From NCBI RefSeq assembly GCF_030817215.1, contig NZ_JAUSZA010000001.1:1834501-1898500 (forward strand): a stretch of DNA of 64,000 nt. The letters run 5' to 3'. Below the pieces are notes generated by a model. That model searched no databases. It was not told the origin of the DNA and saw nothing but the letters and a program-made list of their open reading frames with translations. The stretch's first letter is position 1. Every line of letters starts with the position of its first letter. Positions 38,091 to 47,751 of this stretch are shown here, piece by piece. The stretch is from Paenibacillus sp. V4I3 (GTDB taxonomy: Bacteria; Bacillota; Bacilli; Paenibacillales; NBRC-103111). A program made the translations under genes and the position numbers.

Positions 38091-40688
38091 TTAATGCGCA
38101 ATCGGAAGACTTACCTCTATCGTTGTCCCTTTATTTTCCTCACTGAACACGGCGACTTCTCCGTGATGATTTTCTATAATCCTTTTACTGACCATGAAAC
38201 CTAGTCCGGTTCCTTGTTCTTTTGTTGTGTAGAAGGGTTCTCCTAACTTAGAAAGAATGTATTCGGGAATCCCACACCCTTGATCGATAAAGCGAAGCAA
38301 TATATGATTTTCATTTTTACTTGTTAATTGAATAACGATATTTCCGCCTTTGGGCATAGCTTCTATAGCGTTTTTAATAAAGTTAATACACACTTGTTTC
38401 AATTGATTTTCATCACACAGAATAGGGGGAATATCTGGATCAAACTTCGTGATGATTTGAACATTGTTGATAATGGCTTGCGTATCTAGTAGGGTGGTCA
38501 CTTGTGCTAAGAGCATCCGAATGTCTTTACGTTCCGTTTGAATGATTTGAGGTTTTGCAAGAATTAATAGTTCACTCAGAATCATTTCAATTCGTTCGAT
38601 TTCGGAGGCCATAATGTCCAAATACATTTTTTTCTCGACGATGCCAGATTTCATGAGTTGAACGAATCCTTTAATTGCAGTGATTGGATTGCGAATTTCA
38701 TGAGCAATTCCTGCCGCTAATTGACCCGCAATGGATAATTTCTCTGACCTAATCAATAGCTCTTCCGCTTGCTTTTTGTCAGTGATATCCCTTAGGATCA
38801 CAGCCCAACCATTAATATGTCCATTCTCACCCCGCATAGTGAAACTCGAAATCATAACCGTAAGAATAACGCCATCTTTTCTTTTTCTAATGGTTTCATA
38901 TCCTTCAATGGCCTCAAAAGATTTAATTCTAGCCAGATTATGAACGACCTCTGGTTTAAGTTTAAGTGGAATGTTGGGTAAATCAAGTACATGGAGTCCA
39001 ACAATTTCGGTCTCCGTCCATCCATACGTTTTTTCAAAGGCATGATTGAATCTTACTACTCTGTCTTCCAAATTAAGGATAAGAATCGGATCCACATTTC
39101 GATCAATAAAGGATTCAAGCTGGTCTTTCGCTGCTTTCAGTTCTTGCTCCGCACGTTTTCTTTCACTAATATCTCTTCCCACAGCTAATACTTTAACAAT
39201 TTCCCTGTCTTCATTACGTATGATTTTTGCCGTTGTTTCAAACCAGACATAGTGTCCTTGTTTATGACGAACTCGGCAAGTAAAAGTATCCACATCTGAT
39301 TTCAGCAGAATACCTGTATCGATAAAGGAAGCAACATCATCCGGGTGCCAGAACTCGATTGCGACTTTGCCTACATATTCAACAGGCTCATATCCAAGTA
39401 AAGCCTTAATGGCAGGGGAAACATAACGAATTACGCCATCAGGCGTTGCATACGAAATAATATCCTGCGCATTCTCTGAAATGAGTTGGTATAAATTTTG
39501 ACTTTCTTCTAGCTTTTTCCACAATTCTTTTCGGTATGTGATATCACTAGCAATTCCGTAGACACCAATGACTTGCTGATTAACAAAGATCGGGACATTG
39601 GTCACATCGAAGGTCGTATGTCTCCCTGTCTTATTTATACCTGACGCCTCGTATCGCTGTGCAAAACCTTTTGTCGCTTGAATGAAATGATGCTCTACCT
39701 GTTCATAATCTGTAGGATCTACGACCGAACGAAAGTTTATCGGATTCTCTATCATTTCCTGTTTCGTATAACCCATCAGTTCTTCAAAAGATTGATTAAT
39801 AGAGGTGTAGTTTCCCTCCAAATCCATTGAATAAATTAGATCCGGGTGATAGTCGAAAAGGGATTTATAACGCTGTTCGTTGTCCTGCAAGTTACGCTCT
39901 TTTTTGATTCGTTCGGTAATATCTCTGGAAACGACGATAATTTCTTTAAGCTCGCCTGTTTCTGAATCAAGAAGGGAGCTGCTAGTTGACTCGATCCAGA
40001 TGTATCTTCCATCCTTTTTACGTATTCGAACGATCCTGTTAGAATGCTTGTCTGTTTGAAGGATAGCTATATGATCCTGATTTCCCATTTGGACATCTTC
40101 AGGATGAAGGAATTCATAACCTGACTTCCCGATCATTTCTTCAGGCGCATACCCAAGAACTTCATAACAGGAAGGAGATGCGTAGAGATAGGTTCCGTCA
40201 GGGTTGTGCATAGTAATGAAATCAAAAGCATGCTCCACAACGGATCGATAGCGTTGCTCTCTTTCTATTAAGAGGCGCTTTTTCTCTTGTATTTCGTTAT
40301 AAGCGATCTTTCGATCGGTGATATTGATAACCTGAGATATGAAAAATAGGGGTTCTCCAGCTTTACTTTTTACTAAGGAGACCGTTATTTGTACCCATAC
40401 AATCTCGCCCTCTTGCTTAATTAAACGTTTTTCCATTTGATATGATTCTCTCATACCTTCTATTAATTGGTTTCTAAACGCAAGGTCAAGGTCTAAATCA
40501 TTGGGATGTGTCATTTCTTGAACGGTCTTAAGGAGTAATTCTTCCTCAGATAATCCTAAGATCGAGCAGACAGTTGAATTTGCTTTGATTACGCTCCCAT
40601 TAATTGCTACGAGAACCATACCAATCGGAGCATACTGAAAGGCCTGGAAAAATAAGGTTTGATTCTCTAGCTGTTGCTCAATTAGCAT
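38091..40688 (-). CDS. PAS-rich sensor histidine kinase
   Basis: An 865-residue, apparently cytoplasmic histidine kinase. It contains five PAS domains in series (about residues 8-135, 145-265, 270-395, 400-520, 525-645), a HisKA domain with phosphoacceptor His663 in AAGIAHEIRNPITAIKGF, and a C-terminal HATPase with N box CINFIKNAIEAM, G1 DQGCGIPE and G2 TGLGF. No transmembrane segment is seen, so it senses an internal signal. Multi-PAS kinases lacking a neighbouring response regulator in Bacillales often feed the sporulation phosphorelay (KinA/KinE type); that link is inference. GGGAGGG precedes the ATG. Neighbours are unrelated. Confidence 0.93.
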   Translation of the reverse strand: MLIEQQLENQTLFFQAFQYAPIGMVLVAINGSVIKANSTVCSILGLSEEELLLKTVQEMTHPNDLDLDLAFRNQLIEGMRESYQMEKRLIKQEGEIVWVQITVSLVKSKAGEPLFFISQVINITDRKIAYNEIQEKKRLLIEREQRYRSVVEHAFDFITMHNPDGTYLYASPSCYEVLGYAPEEMIGKSGYEFLHPEDVQMGNQDHIAILQTDKHSNRIVRIRKKDGRYIWIESTSSSLLDSETGELKEIIVVSRDITERIKKERNLQDNEQRYKSLFDYHPDLIYSMDLEGNYTSINQSFEELMGYTKQEMIENPINFRSVVDPTDYEQVEHHFIQATKGFAQRYEASGINKTGRHTTFDVTNVPIFVNQQVIGVYGIASDITYRKELWKKLEESQNLYQLISENAQDIISYATPDGVIRYVSPAIKALLGYEPVEYVGKVAIEFWHPDDVASFIDTGILLKSDVDTFTCRVRHKQGHYVWFETTAKIIRNEDREIVKVLAVGRDISERKRAEQELKAAKDQLESFIDRNVDPILILNLEDRVVRFNHAFEKTYGWTETEIVGLHVLDLPNIPLKLKPEVVHNLARIKSFEAIEGYETIRKRKDGVILTVMISSFTMRGENGHINGWAVILRDITDKKQAEELLIRSEKLSIAGQLAAGIAHEIRNPITAIKGFVQLMKSGIVEKKMYLDIMASEIERIEMILSELLILAKPQIIQTERKDIRMLLAQVTTLLDTQAIINNVQIITKFDPDIPPILCDENQLKQVCINFIKNAIEAMPKGGNIVIQLTSKNENHILLRFIDQGCGIPEYILSKLGEPFYTTKEQGTGLGFMVSKRIIENHHGEVAVFSEENKGTTIEVSLPIAH

Positions 40689-40779
40689 TTCGTAACCCTC
40701 CCGTTATAACTCGATGTATGAGTTCTTCTATGGAATTGTTCTTTTCTCCTTCTAGCTTTATAAACAAATATCCAATTAT

Positions 40780-40813
40780 AAAGAAGGCTCTCCATCTGGA
40801 GCGATGGAGAACC
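40780..40813 (-). terminator. Terminator of the LysR regulator gene
   Basis: On the minus strand GGTTCTCCATC pairs with GATGGAGAGCC around a 6-base loop, followed by TTCTTTATAATT. Confidence 0.8.
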
Positions 40814-40858
40814 TATTTTGACTTATGTCTTATGTCGTTCGTAAACATCCAATCAGAG

Positions 40859-41749
40859 TCAGTTATCTGTTTCCGACAGCTCTTGGCTAAACGAAATAAA
40901 CTCACGCATAGCGTAAGAGACGTAGTGATCCTTAGGCCAAATAATAACTAAATTCCATGGAATAGAAGGCTCTGTTAAAGGTAACGTAAGTACCTCCGGA
41001 CAAGTGATTTTACTGCAAATCGTCTCGGGTATGATGGAAATACCTGCATTCGAAGCAACCATTTCAGCCAAAAGGTCCCACTGCGAGCTTTCGTAGACAA
41101 CGGAAGGATCGAATCCTACGGATCGACAGGCATGAATGACATGGTTTCGAACGGCATAGCCGCTAGGAAACAGGATAAAGGGTTCATTTCTTAGCTGCAG
41201 CAGAGATACGCTGGATTGCTTAGCTAGCGGATGAGAACGATGGATGATGAGCGCTAATTTTTGATAGATAAAAGGCAAGGTTTCAAAGTTAGACGTGTAA
41301 ATAGGTCCAACCACCACACCGAGATCAAGCTTTCGATTTTGCACAAGGTTTTCTACATTCTTAGCGCCTTCTTCGACAAGTTGGAAGTGGATATTAGGAT
41401 GTTTAATTTGGAACTTTGCGATAACTCGTGTAAAGAAAACGGAACCAACTACTGGGGGCAACCCTATGGTTATGGTTCCTTTTTTTAGGTTGGAGACATC
41501 ATCTAATAGGTGATGAAGATCATGGACAGCCTGAACGATGACTTGAATCTGTTTAACGGCGATTTCTCCCGAGTCCGTCAATTGAACATACTTGCCTGAA
41601 CGATCAAATAAAGTAGCGCCCAGTTCTTCTTCTATATTTTTCACCATTTTACTCAGTGTTGGTTGTGTGAGGTGAAGGGTTTCGGCCGCTTTGGTAAAAT
41701 TCATGTGTTTAGCAATTTCAAGCAGATAAGTTAACTGGCGTAAATCCAA
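40859..41749 (-). CDS. LysR-family transcriptional regulator
   Basis: A 296-residue regulator. The N-terminal winged helix reads LRQLTYLLEIAKHMNFTKAA, ETLHLTQPTLSKMVKNIEEELG, typical of LysR; the rest is a periplasmic-binding-like effector domain. I chose the TTG at 41749 because GGGAGG stands just before it and the protein then has the standard length; an upstream ATG (41794) would add residues not typical of the family. It is divergent from the 3-hydroxybutyrate permease gene with 174 bases between, so it most likely controls that operon, as LysR regulators usually act on a divergent neighbour. The inducer is unknown; an intermediate of ketone-body breakdown is an inference. Confidence 0.9.
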   Translation of the reverse strand: MDLRQLTYLLEIAKHMNFTKAAETLHLTQPTLSKMVKNIEEELGATLFDRSGKYVQLTDSGEIAVKQIQVIVQAVHDLHHLLDDVSNLKKGTITIGLPPVVGSVFFTRVIAKFQIKHPNIHFQLVEEGAKNVENLVQNRKLDLGVVVGPIYTSNFETLPFIYQKLALIIHRSHPLAKQSSVSLLQLRNEPFILFPSGYAVRNHVIHACRSVGFDPSVVYESSQWDLLAEMVASNAGISIIPETICSKITCPEVLTLPLTEPSIPWNLVIIWPKDHYVSYAMREFISFSQELSETDN

Positions 41750-41884
41750 AGGATCATCCCTCCCCGACCTATAGCATTTTTTCATGATTGTCATTCCAAA
41801 TATGAATTTTACCTCTTGGGAATCTGCATGTAAACTGAAATTAATCCAAATGTAATTTAACCAGTTTATTCATACCAGACAAGT

Positions 41885-41899
41885 TGGAAGCGCTTTACA
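41885..41899. promoter_or_regulatory. Near-cre element before the 3-hydroxybutyrate operon
   Basis: TGGAAGCGCTTTACA has the cre core (AAGCGCTTT) but misses the final CA spacing by one base. It sits 25 bases before the permease ATG; catabolite repression of a ketone-body operon would make sense. Confidence 0.4.
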
Positions 41900-41923
41900 A
41901 ATGACTATAAAGGAGAACAGAAC

Positions 41924-43303
41924 ATGTTTATTGAGATTGTAGCGATTGTGTTATCCTTAGGCCTGCTGATGTTTTTTGCTTACAGAGGCTACCCGGTCAT
42001 CGTGTTCGCACCTATTTTCACCTTGCTGGCCGTATTGATTTCGGGAATTGCTTTAATGCCGAGCTATACAGAAGTGTATATGGTGAACGCAGCGAATTAT
42101 GTGAAAAACTTTTTCCCGATTTTCTTATTGGGAGCTGTGTTCGGTAAAGTGATGGAATTGAACGGTGCGGCATCCTCGATTGCGCAATCGTTAGTGAAGG
42201 CATTGGGATCCAAGAGAGCGATGCTTTCGGTTGTTCTTGCTTGCGGTATCTTAACGTACGGCGGTGTTTCTTTATTTGTGGTAGCGTTTGCAGTTTACCC
42301 TTTCGCTGTTTCGATCTTCCGAGAAGCGAATATTCCAAAGAGATTGATTCCCGGTACGATTGCTTTGGGAGCGTTTACTTTTACAATGGATGCACTTCCA
42401 GGTTCACCGCAAATTCAGAATATTATTCCTACAACTTATTTCGGAACGGATTCTTACGCGGCTCCAATCCTTGGTATTATCGGTGGGCTTATCGTATTTG
42501 GCTTAGGGCTGTTCTGGTTGGAACGCAGACGTAAACAAGCTGAAGTTGCTGGTGAAGGCTATGGTTTAGGACATAAGAATGAGCCTGAGGGGCTAGACAA
42601 TCAGAAATATCCAAATCTCTGGGTGTCAATCATCCCATTGGTGCTGGTCTTGCTGTTCAACTACTTGCTGAGCAGAGGCTTCTTAACGGTAAATAACTGG
42701 TATTCAGCAGATCTTTTGAAAACGTTTAATATTGCCAATGTAAAAACGGTGTCGTCTTCTTGGGCGCTGATTGTGGCGTTATGCATCGGTATTCTGTCTG
42801 CAATCTGCATTAATGCACGCGTTGTTCAAAGTAAATTGGCAGCGGGCTTGACTGCTGCAGCAATGGGTGCGCTGCTTGCTATTTTCAACACAGCATCTGA
42901 GGTAGGCTTCGGTAATGTCGTAAAAACCCTACCAGGATTCAAAGCTATTCAAGGTTGGATTCTAGGCTTAAGTTCTCATCCGCTTATCTCGGAAGCCATT
43001 TCTGTCAATGTATTGGCCGGTGTAACGGGCTCCGCATCAGGAGGTCTATCCATTGCTTTGGAGGTCATGGGTAAACAATATTTGGCAGCCGCAAGCACGG
43101 CAGGCATTAGCCCGGAATTGTTACACCGAATTGCTTCGATGGCATCAGGCGGTATGGATACGCTTCCTCATAATGGTGCAGTCATCACACTTCTTGCCAT
43201 TACAGGACTCACACATCGACAATCGTACAAGGATATTTTCGCCATCACGGTTATCAAAACAGTAACTGTTCTATTGCTCGCGATCATTTTGTCGATTTTT
43301 TAA
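41924..43303 (+). CDS. GntP-family permease, probable 3-hydroxybutyrate transporter
   Basis: A 459-residue membrane protein with about 12-13 hydrophobic helices and GntP-family signatures (FFPIFLLGAVFGKVMELNGA, MDALPGSPQIQN, FGNVVKTLPGF, GVTGSASGGL, SGGMDTLPHNGAV). The neighbours HBDH, ScoAB and thiolase mirror B. subtilis yxjCDEF, where the GntP member YxjC (HbuT) handles 3-hydroxybutyrate, so uptake of 3-hydroxybutyrate or acetoacetate is likely. AAAGGAGAA precedes the ATG. First gene of the operon; the dehydrogenase starts 24 bases after its stop. Confidence 0.9.
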   Translation: MFIEIVAIVLSLGLLMFFAYRGYPVIVFAPIFTLLAVLISGIALMPSYTEVYMVNAANYVKNFFPIFLLGAVFGKVMELNGAASSIAQSLVKALGSKRAMLSVVLACGILTYGGVSLFVVAFAVYPFAVSIFREANIPKRLIPGTIALGAFTFTMDALPGSPQIQNIIPTTYFGTDSYAAPILGIIGGLIVFGLGLFWLERRRKQAEVAGEGYGLGHKNEPEGLDNQKYPNLWVSIIPLVLVLLFNYLLSRGFLTVNNWYSADLLKTFNIANVKTVSSSWALIVALCIGILSAICINARVVQSKLAAGLTAAAMGALLAIFNTASEVGFGNVVKTLPGFKAIQGWILGLSSHPLISEAISVNVLAGVTGSASGGLSIALEVMGKQYLAAASTAGISPELLHRIASMASGGMDTLPHNGAVITLLAITGLTHRQSYKDIFAITVIKTVTVLLLAIILSIF

Positions 43304-43327
43304 TAGTTCAAGATGGAGGTATACGCA

Positions 43328-44113
43328 ATGACTAGGTTCTTGGAAAATAGAGTCGCTTTGATAACAGGGGCAGCAAGCGGTATTGGTCTTGAAATCGCTC
43401 GCACTTATGCACGGGAAGGAGCCAAGGTGGTCATTTCCGACATAAATGGTGAACAAGCGAATCTGGCTGCGCAGCAGTTGCAGCAAGAAGGCTTTGATGC
43501 TATAGGAGTCAAATGTGATGTAACGCAGGAACCGCAATTTGTCGAAGCTATTGAAACAGTGATTCAAACCTATAAGCGGCTGGACATTCTAGTCAATAAT
43601 GCAGGGCTGCAGCATGTTGCACCCATTGAGGATTTCCCCGTAGAAAAGTTTGAATTCATGATAAAGGTCATGCTGACAGGTGCTTTTATCGGAATTAAAC
43701 ATGCTTTCCCTATCATGAAGGAACAAGGCTTTGGCCGGATCATTAATATGGCTTCGATCAACGGAGTCATTGGATTTGCTGGCAAAGCTGCCTATAACAG
43801 CGCAAAGCATGGGCTGATCGGTTTGACGAAAGTAGCAGCACTCGAAGGTGCTCCCCACGGCATCACGGTGAACGCACTGTGCCCGGGATATGTTGATACG
43901 CCTCTTGTTAGAGGGCAGCTGCAGGACTTGGCGAAAACGCGTAATGTTCCTTTAGAAAGTGTTCTGGAAGAAGTTATTTACCCTTTGGTTCCACAAAGAC
44001 GCCTCTTAGCTGTCGAGGAAATTGCGGACTATGCGATGTTAATTGCAAGCGATAAATTACGAGGTGTTACGGGAGCTTCCCTATTAATCGATGGCGGTTA
44101 CACGGCGCAGTAG
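43328..44113 (+). CDS. 3-hydroxybutyrate dehydrogenase (SDR)
   Basis: A 261-residue short-chain dehydrogenase. NAD-binding TGAASGIG, NNAG motif (LVNNAGLQHVAPIEDFP) and the Ser-Tyr-Lys triad (MASINGVIG, YNSAKHG) are present. The LQHVAPIEDFP region, HGITVNALCPGYVDTPLVRGQ and the C-terminal DGGYTAQ are typical of D-3-hydroxybutyrate dehydrogenase. It oxidises 3-hydroxybutyrate to acetoacetate with NAD+ in the cytoplasm. The ATG at 43328 follows TGGAGGT; an in-frame ATG at 43313 lies before that box. Operon context with ScoAB strengthens the assignment. Confidence 0.93.
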   Translation: MTRFLENRVALITGAASGIGLEIARTYAREGAKVVISDINGEQANLAAQQLQQEGFDAIGVKCDVTQEPQFVEAIETVIQTYKRLDILVNNAGLQHVAPIEDFPVEKFEFMIKVMLTGAFIGIKHAFPIMKEQGFGRIINMASINGVIGFAGKAAYNSAKHGLIGLTKVAALEGAPHGITVNALCPGYVDTPLVRGQLQDLAKTRNVPLESVLEEVIYPLVPQRRLLAVEEIADYAMLIASDKLRGVTGASLLIDGGYTAQ

Positions 44114-44155
44114 AGATAGATCAACCTAGGGATAGGAATAGGAGATGGATCATCA

Positions 44156-44863
44156 ATGAATAAAATATGTTCTTCCATGGAGGAAGCTGTAGCAGATATT
44201 CGTGACGGAGCCACTTTAATTGTTGGCGGTTTCGGACTTTGCGGGATTCCAGAGAATTTGATTGCGGCGCTTAAAGCGCAAGGGACCAAAGATTTATACG
44301 TAGTTAGCAACAACTGCGGGGTTGATGATTGTGGACTAGGACTTCTGCTAGCCAATAAACAAATCAAGAAAATGATTTCCTCCTACGTGGGAGAAAACAA
44401 AACGTTTGAGCAGCAGTTCTTAAGCGGAGAACTCGAAGTGGAGCTGGTTCCACAAGGGACGCTTGCCGAACGAATTCGCGCTGGCGGAGCCGGCATTCCA
44501 GGGTTTTATACAGCTTCAGGCGTAGGCACTTTAGTCGCAGAAGGCAAAGAGCACAAAACATTTGAAGGACGCACCTATTTGTTGGAAAAAGGGATTATTG
44601 GTGATTTTGCCTTAGTCAAAGCTTGGAAAGCTGACACGCTGGGCAATTTGATTTTTCGCAAAACATCGCGTAACTTTAATCCGCTGGCAGCAGCAGCAGG
44701 GAAAGTGACGATCGTTGAGGTGGAAGAAATTGTGCAGGTAGGCGAGCTTAACCCGGACGATATTCATACGCCAGGTATTTATGTGCAGCGGATTGTGAAG
44801 GGTGCGTCCTATGAAAAACGGATCGAGCGTCTTACCGTTCGAAGTAAGGAGGTATCGGTATGA
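44156..44863 (+). CDS. scoA: Succinyl-CoA:3-ketoacid CoA-transferase subunit A
   Basis: A 235-residue family I CoA-transferase alpha subunit. The N-terminal glycine-rich signature [19 protein letters not shown], the [14 protein letters not shown] loop, [20 protein letters not shown] and [12 protein letters not shown] are all present. With ScoB it moves CoA from succinyl-CoA to acetoacetate, giving acetoacetyl-CoA. AGGAGATG precedes the ATG. The stop overlaps the scoB start by 4 bases, as expected for subunits made in equal amounts. Confidence 0.95.
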   Translation: MNKICSSMEEAVADIRDGATLIVGGFGLCGIPENLIAALKAQGTKDLYVVSNNCGVDDCGLGLLLANKQIKKMISSYVGENKTFEQQFLSGELEVELVPQGTLAERIRAGGAGIPGFYTASGVGTLVAEGKEHKTFEGRTYLLEKGIIGDFALVKAWKADTLGNLIFRKTSRNFNPLAAAAGKVTIVEVEEIVQVGELNPDDIHTPGIYVQRIVKGASYEKRIERLTVRSKEVSV

Positions 44864-45540
44864 AAAACGACCGTTCAACGATTATTAAGTGTGCCGTTGA
44901 GGAAATTCAAGAGGGCATGTATGTCAATTTAGGCATTGGCCTGCCTACGCTAGTCGCCAATTATATTCCCCCGGAAATGACAGTTATGCTGCAATCGGAA
45001 AACGGGCTTCTAGGCATCGGTGCCTACCCTTACGTAGGAGAAGAAGATCCGGATTTGATTAATGCAGGCAAAGAAACGATAACCGCTGTAGCGGGCGCTT
45101 CTTTTTTTGACAGCGCAGAATCGTTCGCTATGATCCGTGGGGGCCATATTGACTTGGCCATTCTTGGCGGTATGGAGGTAGCGGAGAATGGTGACCTTGC
45201 TAACTGGATGATTCCCGGAAAAATGGTGAAAGGGATGGGTGGCGCTATGGATTTGGTCAACGGCGCCAAACGGATCATTGTCATCATGGAACATGTGAAT
45301 AAAGCAGGTGAGTCTAAGGTTAAAAAGGCATGCACCCTGCCACTGACAGGCAAAGGTGTAGTGAATCGTCTGATCACGGATTTAGCCGTTTTTGATTTTA
45401 CTGAAGAGGGCATGGTGTTATCCAACATACAGCCAGGCGTCACGATGGAAGAGGTTCTTGCTAACACCGAAGCGCGTTTTACAATTAATCCTCTTCTTCA
45501 AAATGAACCTCAGATGAGCAAAGGAGATCGTTATGAGTAG
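44860..45540 (+). CDS. scoB: Succinyl-CoA:3-ketoacid CoA-transferase subunit B
   Basis: A 226-residue beta subunit carrying the catalytic glutamate: Glu47 in [12 protein letters not shown], the SENG signature of family I CoA-transferases. [33 protein letters not shown] and [14 protein letters not shown] are also typical. Translation is coupled to scoA (ATGA) and its 3' end overlaps the thiolase start by 8 bases. Confidence 0.95.
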   Translation: MKNDRSTIIKCAVEEIQEGMYVNLGIGLPTLVANYIPPEMTVMLQSENGLLGIGAYPYVGEEDPDLINAGKETITAVAGASFFDSAESFAMIRGGHIDLAILGGMEVAENGDLANWMIPGKMVKGMGGAMDLVNGAKRIIVIMEHVNKAGESKVKKACTLPLTGKGVVNRLITDLAVFDFTEEGMVLSNIQPGVTMEEVLANTEARFTINPLLQNEPQMSKGDRYE

Positions 45541-46717
45541 AGAGGTCGTCATCGTTAGCGCAGTTCGTACAGCCGTTGGCAGCTTTCAGGGAGCATTGGC
45601 GGACATATCCGCTCCGCAGCTGGGCAGTACGGTTATCCAAGAGGCTCTGAAGCGAGCTAATCTGACTGACAGCCAAGTAGACGAAGTTATTATGGGTAAC
45701 GTGCTTCAGGCTGGACTTGGGCAAAACCCAGCCCGGCAAGCTTGGCTGAAGGCGGGGTATTCGCAATTCGTTCCAGCAATGACGATTAACAAGGTGTGCG
45801 GTTCGGGTCTGAAGTCCGTCATGCTGGCGGCACAGTCCGTGAGCCTCGGAGATGCGGATATCGTGGTGGCAGGCGGTATGGAAAATATGACGCAGGCGCC
45901 CTATCTGCTGCCCGGGGCTCGTTCTGGCCTGCGGCTCGGTGACAGCACCATGGTGGATTCGATGATTCGGGATGGATTATGGTGCGCGATGTGCGACATC
46001 CACATGGGCATCACAGCCGAGAATATAGCGGAACATCATCGTCTTACACGTGCAGAGCAGGATGAGTTTGCTGCTTGGAGCCAGCTGAAGGCGGAACAAG
46101 CGATTGCATCCGGCAGATTCAAGGACGAGATAGTGCCTGTAGCCATTCCGCAAAGAAAAGGCGATCCGGTGCTATTCGCGCAAGATGAGTTTCCTCGGGC
46201 AGGTACAACAGCTGAAGTACTTGGTAAGCTCCGTCCTGCTTTCAAAAAAGAGGGCACGGTTACAGCTGGCAACGCTTCTGGCATTAATGACGGAGCCGCT
46301 GCGCTGGTTGTTATGTCCGCGGATAAGGCTAAGGAGCTTGGGCTTAAGCCCTTAGCTCGCATTAAGGGATATGCGAGTGCTGCCTTAGATCCATCCATGA
46401 TGGGAATGGGACCCGTTAATGCCGTTAATAAACTGCTCCGTAAAACGGGAGTCCCACTCGATAGCGTTGATTTATTTGAGCTGAATGAAGCCTTTGCTTC
46501 GCAGTCATTAGTCGTTGGCCGCGAGCTGGGCATCCCACGGGAGAAATTAAATGTTAATGGAGGATCGATTGCCATTGGACACCCGATTGGTGCGAGCGGA
46601 GCCCGTATTCTGGTTACGCTGCTGCATGAGCTGGAGAAGAGAGATGGCAAGCTGGGTGTGGCTGCTTTATGTATTGGCGGCGGACAAGGCGTTGCTATGT
46701 TGGTCAAGCGAGGATAA
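45533..46717 (+). CDS. Acetyl-CoA acetyltransferase (thiolase)
   Basis: A 394-residue thiolase with all catalytic elements: acyl-accepting Cys89 in [29 protein letters not shown] with the catalytic His, and the C-terminal CIGGGQGVA with the second Cys. It splits acetoacetyl-CoA into two acetyl-CoA in the degradative direction expected here. The ATG at 45533 overlaps scoB and has an AAGGAGAT box. Last gene of the 3-hydroxybutyrate operon; a strong hairpin follows. Confidence 0.96.
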   Translation: MSREVVIVSAVRTAVGSFQGALADISAPQLGSTVIQEALKRANLTDSQVDEVIMGNVLQAGLGQNPARQAWLKAGYSQFVPAMTINKVCGSGLKSVMLAAQSVSLGDADIVVAGGMENMTQAPYLLPGARSGLRLGDSTMVDSMIRDGLWCAMCDIHMGITAENIAEHHRLTRAEQDEFAAWSQLKAEQAIASGRFKDEIVPVAIPQRKGDPVLFAQDEFPRAGTTAEVLGKLRPAFKKEGTVTAGNASGINDGAAALVVMSADKAKELGLKPLARIKGYASAALDPSMMGMGPVNAVNKLLRKTGVPLDSVDLFELNEAFASQSLVVGRELGIPREKLNVNGGSIAIGHPIGASGARILVTLLHELEKRDGKLGVAALCIGGGQGVAMLVKRG

Positions 46718-46730
46718 ATGGAAGAAGCAA

Positions 46731-46763
46731 AAGAGCAAGCCGCAGATCCTGCGGCTTGCTCTT
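46731..46763. terminator. Shared hairpin between convergent operons
   Basis: A perfect 15-bp stem (GAGCAAGCCGCAG and its complement) with a 3-base ATC loop. On the minus strand it is followed by TTTTGCTTC, so it is best as terminator of the FAH operon; on the plus strand the U-tract is poor. Confidence 0.75.
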
Positions 46764-46808
46764 GCTGTATAGATGAGCTTCTGGACCGTTTTAAAATGCG
46801 AAAGCTAG

Positions 46809-47708
46809 TTACTCGCTAACCATGCGATTAGTCAGGCTGCCTAATTTCTCAATAGAAATAGTCACCACATCACCGGCTTGCAAGTATACCCGCTTATCCA
46901 CCGGATCCCCAAGCACGACCCCTTCAGGTGTACCTGTCAAAATAATATCGCCCGGATACAATGTCATATGCTGAGATATGTAGCTGACGATTTCGTTGCA
47001 GTGGAAAATCATATCTGCTGTGTTCGAGCTTTGGCGCACTTTGCCGTTGACCGTGGTGCTGATTTGCAGGTCATTCGGATTGCCGACTTCATCGGCGGTC
47101 ACTAAATAAGGACCGAGTGGACTAAAGTCATCACACGATTTGCCAAGCAGCCATTGCGGGGTGCGCATTTGCAAATCACGCGCAGAAAGGTCATTCACAC
47201 AGCAATAACCGTAAACGTGTTCCAAAGCTTGTTCTTTGGAGATATACTTGGCCTGCTTACCTATTACGATAACAAGCTCGGCTTCATAATCGACTTCCTT
47301 GGTCACACGAGGAAGAGCAACGTCATGCCCGTGTCCTGTAAGCGTATTATTAAATTTGTTGAAAAGAATAGGGAATTGCGGAATCGGGGCATTCGTTTCT
47401 TCGGCATGCTTGCGATAGTTAAGCCCTACGCAAATGATTTTATTAGGATGAGTAACGCAGGGGCCATACTCCAGAGTATCTTCGCTCAGCAGCAAGGAAG
47501 CACGATCAGCGTGTTCAAGGACTAGATGAACAAGCTGCTGCAGCGCGGCGTTAGCGGGAGTTCCGCCATTAATAGCTTCATGAATGGTGGACGGGACAAT
47601 GAAAGCAGGTGACAGCTGTTTAACCGCTTGAACGACATCTAACACGCCAACCGCGGTTTGGACGCCAAGGGTTAGCTCATCATTTTTCTTAAAAGTAAGT
47701 AGTTTCAT
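46809..47708 (-). CDS. Fumarylacetoacetate hydrolase-family protein
   Basis: A 299-residue FAH-fold protein. Typical elements are ICVGLNYRKHAEETN, the metal-binding DYEAELVIVIG, DLSARDLQMRTPQWLLGKS, LITGTPEGV-type segment IILTGTPEGV and the closing GDVVTISIEKLGSLTN. The family includes acylpyruvate hydrolases, 2-keto-3-deoxy sugar acid hydrolases and catechol-pathway isomerases. The ATG at 47708 is preferred over one at 47786 because AGGAGG precedes it. Third gene of an IclR-SDR-FAH operon; that set resembles an oxidative sugar-acid or aromatic-acid route, with the substrate unresolved. Confidence 0.88.
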   Translation of the reverse strand: MKLLTFKKNDELTLGVQTAVGVLDVVQAVKQLSPAFIVPSTIHEAINGGTPANAALQQLVHLVLEHADRASLLLSEDTLEYGPCVTHPNKIICVGLNYRKHAEETNAPIPQFPILFNKFNNTLTGHGHDVALPRVTKEVDYEAELVIVIGKQAKYISKEQALEHVYGYCCVNDLSARDLQMRTPQWLLGKSCDDFSPLGPYLVTADEVGNPNDLQISTTVNGKVRQSSNTADMIFHCNEIVSYISQHMTLYPGDIILTGTPEGVVLGDPVDKRVYLQAGDVVTISIEKLGSLTNRMVSE

Positions 47709-47751
47709 TCGAAAAACCTCCTGAATAAATGAATAATAGCAGACGTGCTTC

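Noticed and set aside
46036..46707. 223-residue minus-strand frame in the thiolase gene
   Set aside because: It is a shadow of the thiolase, which has all catalytic motifs in its own frame.
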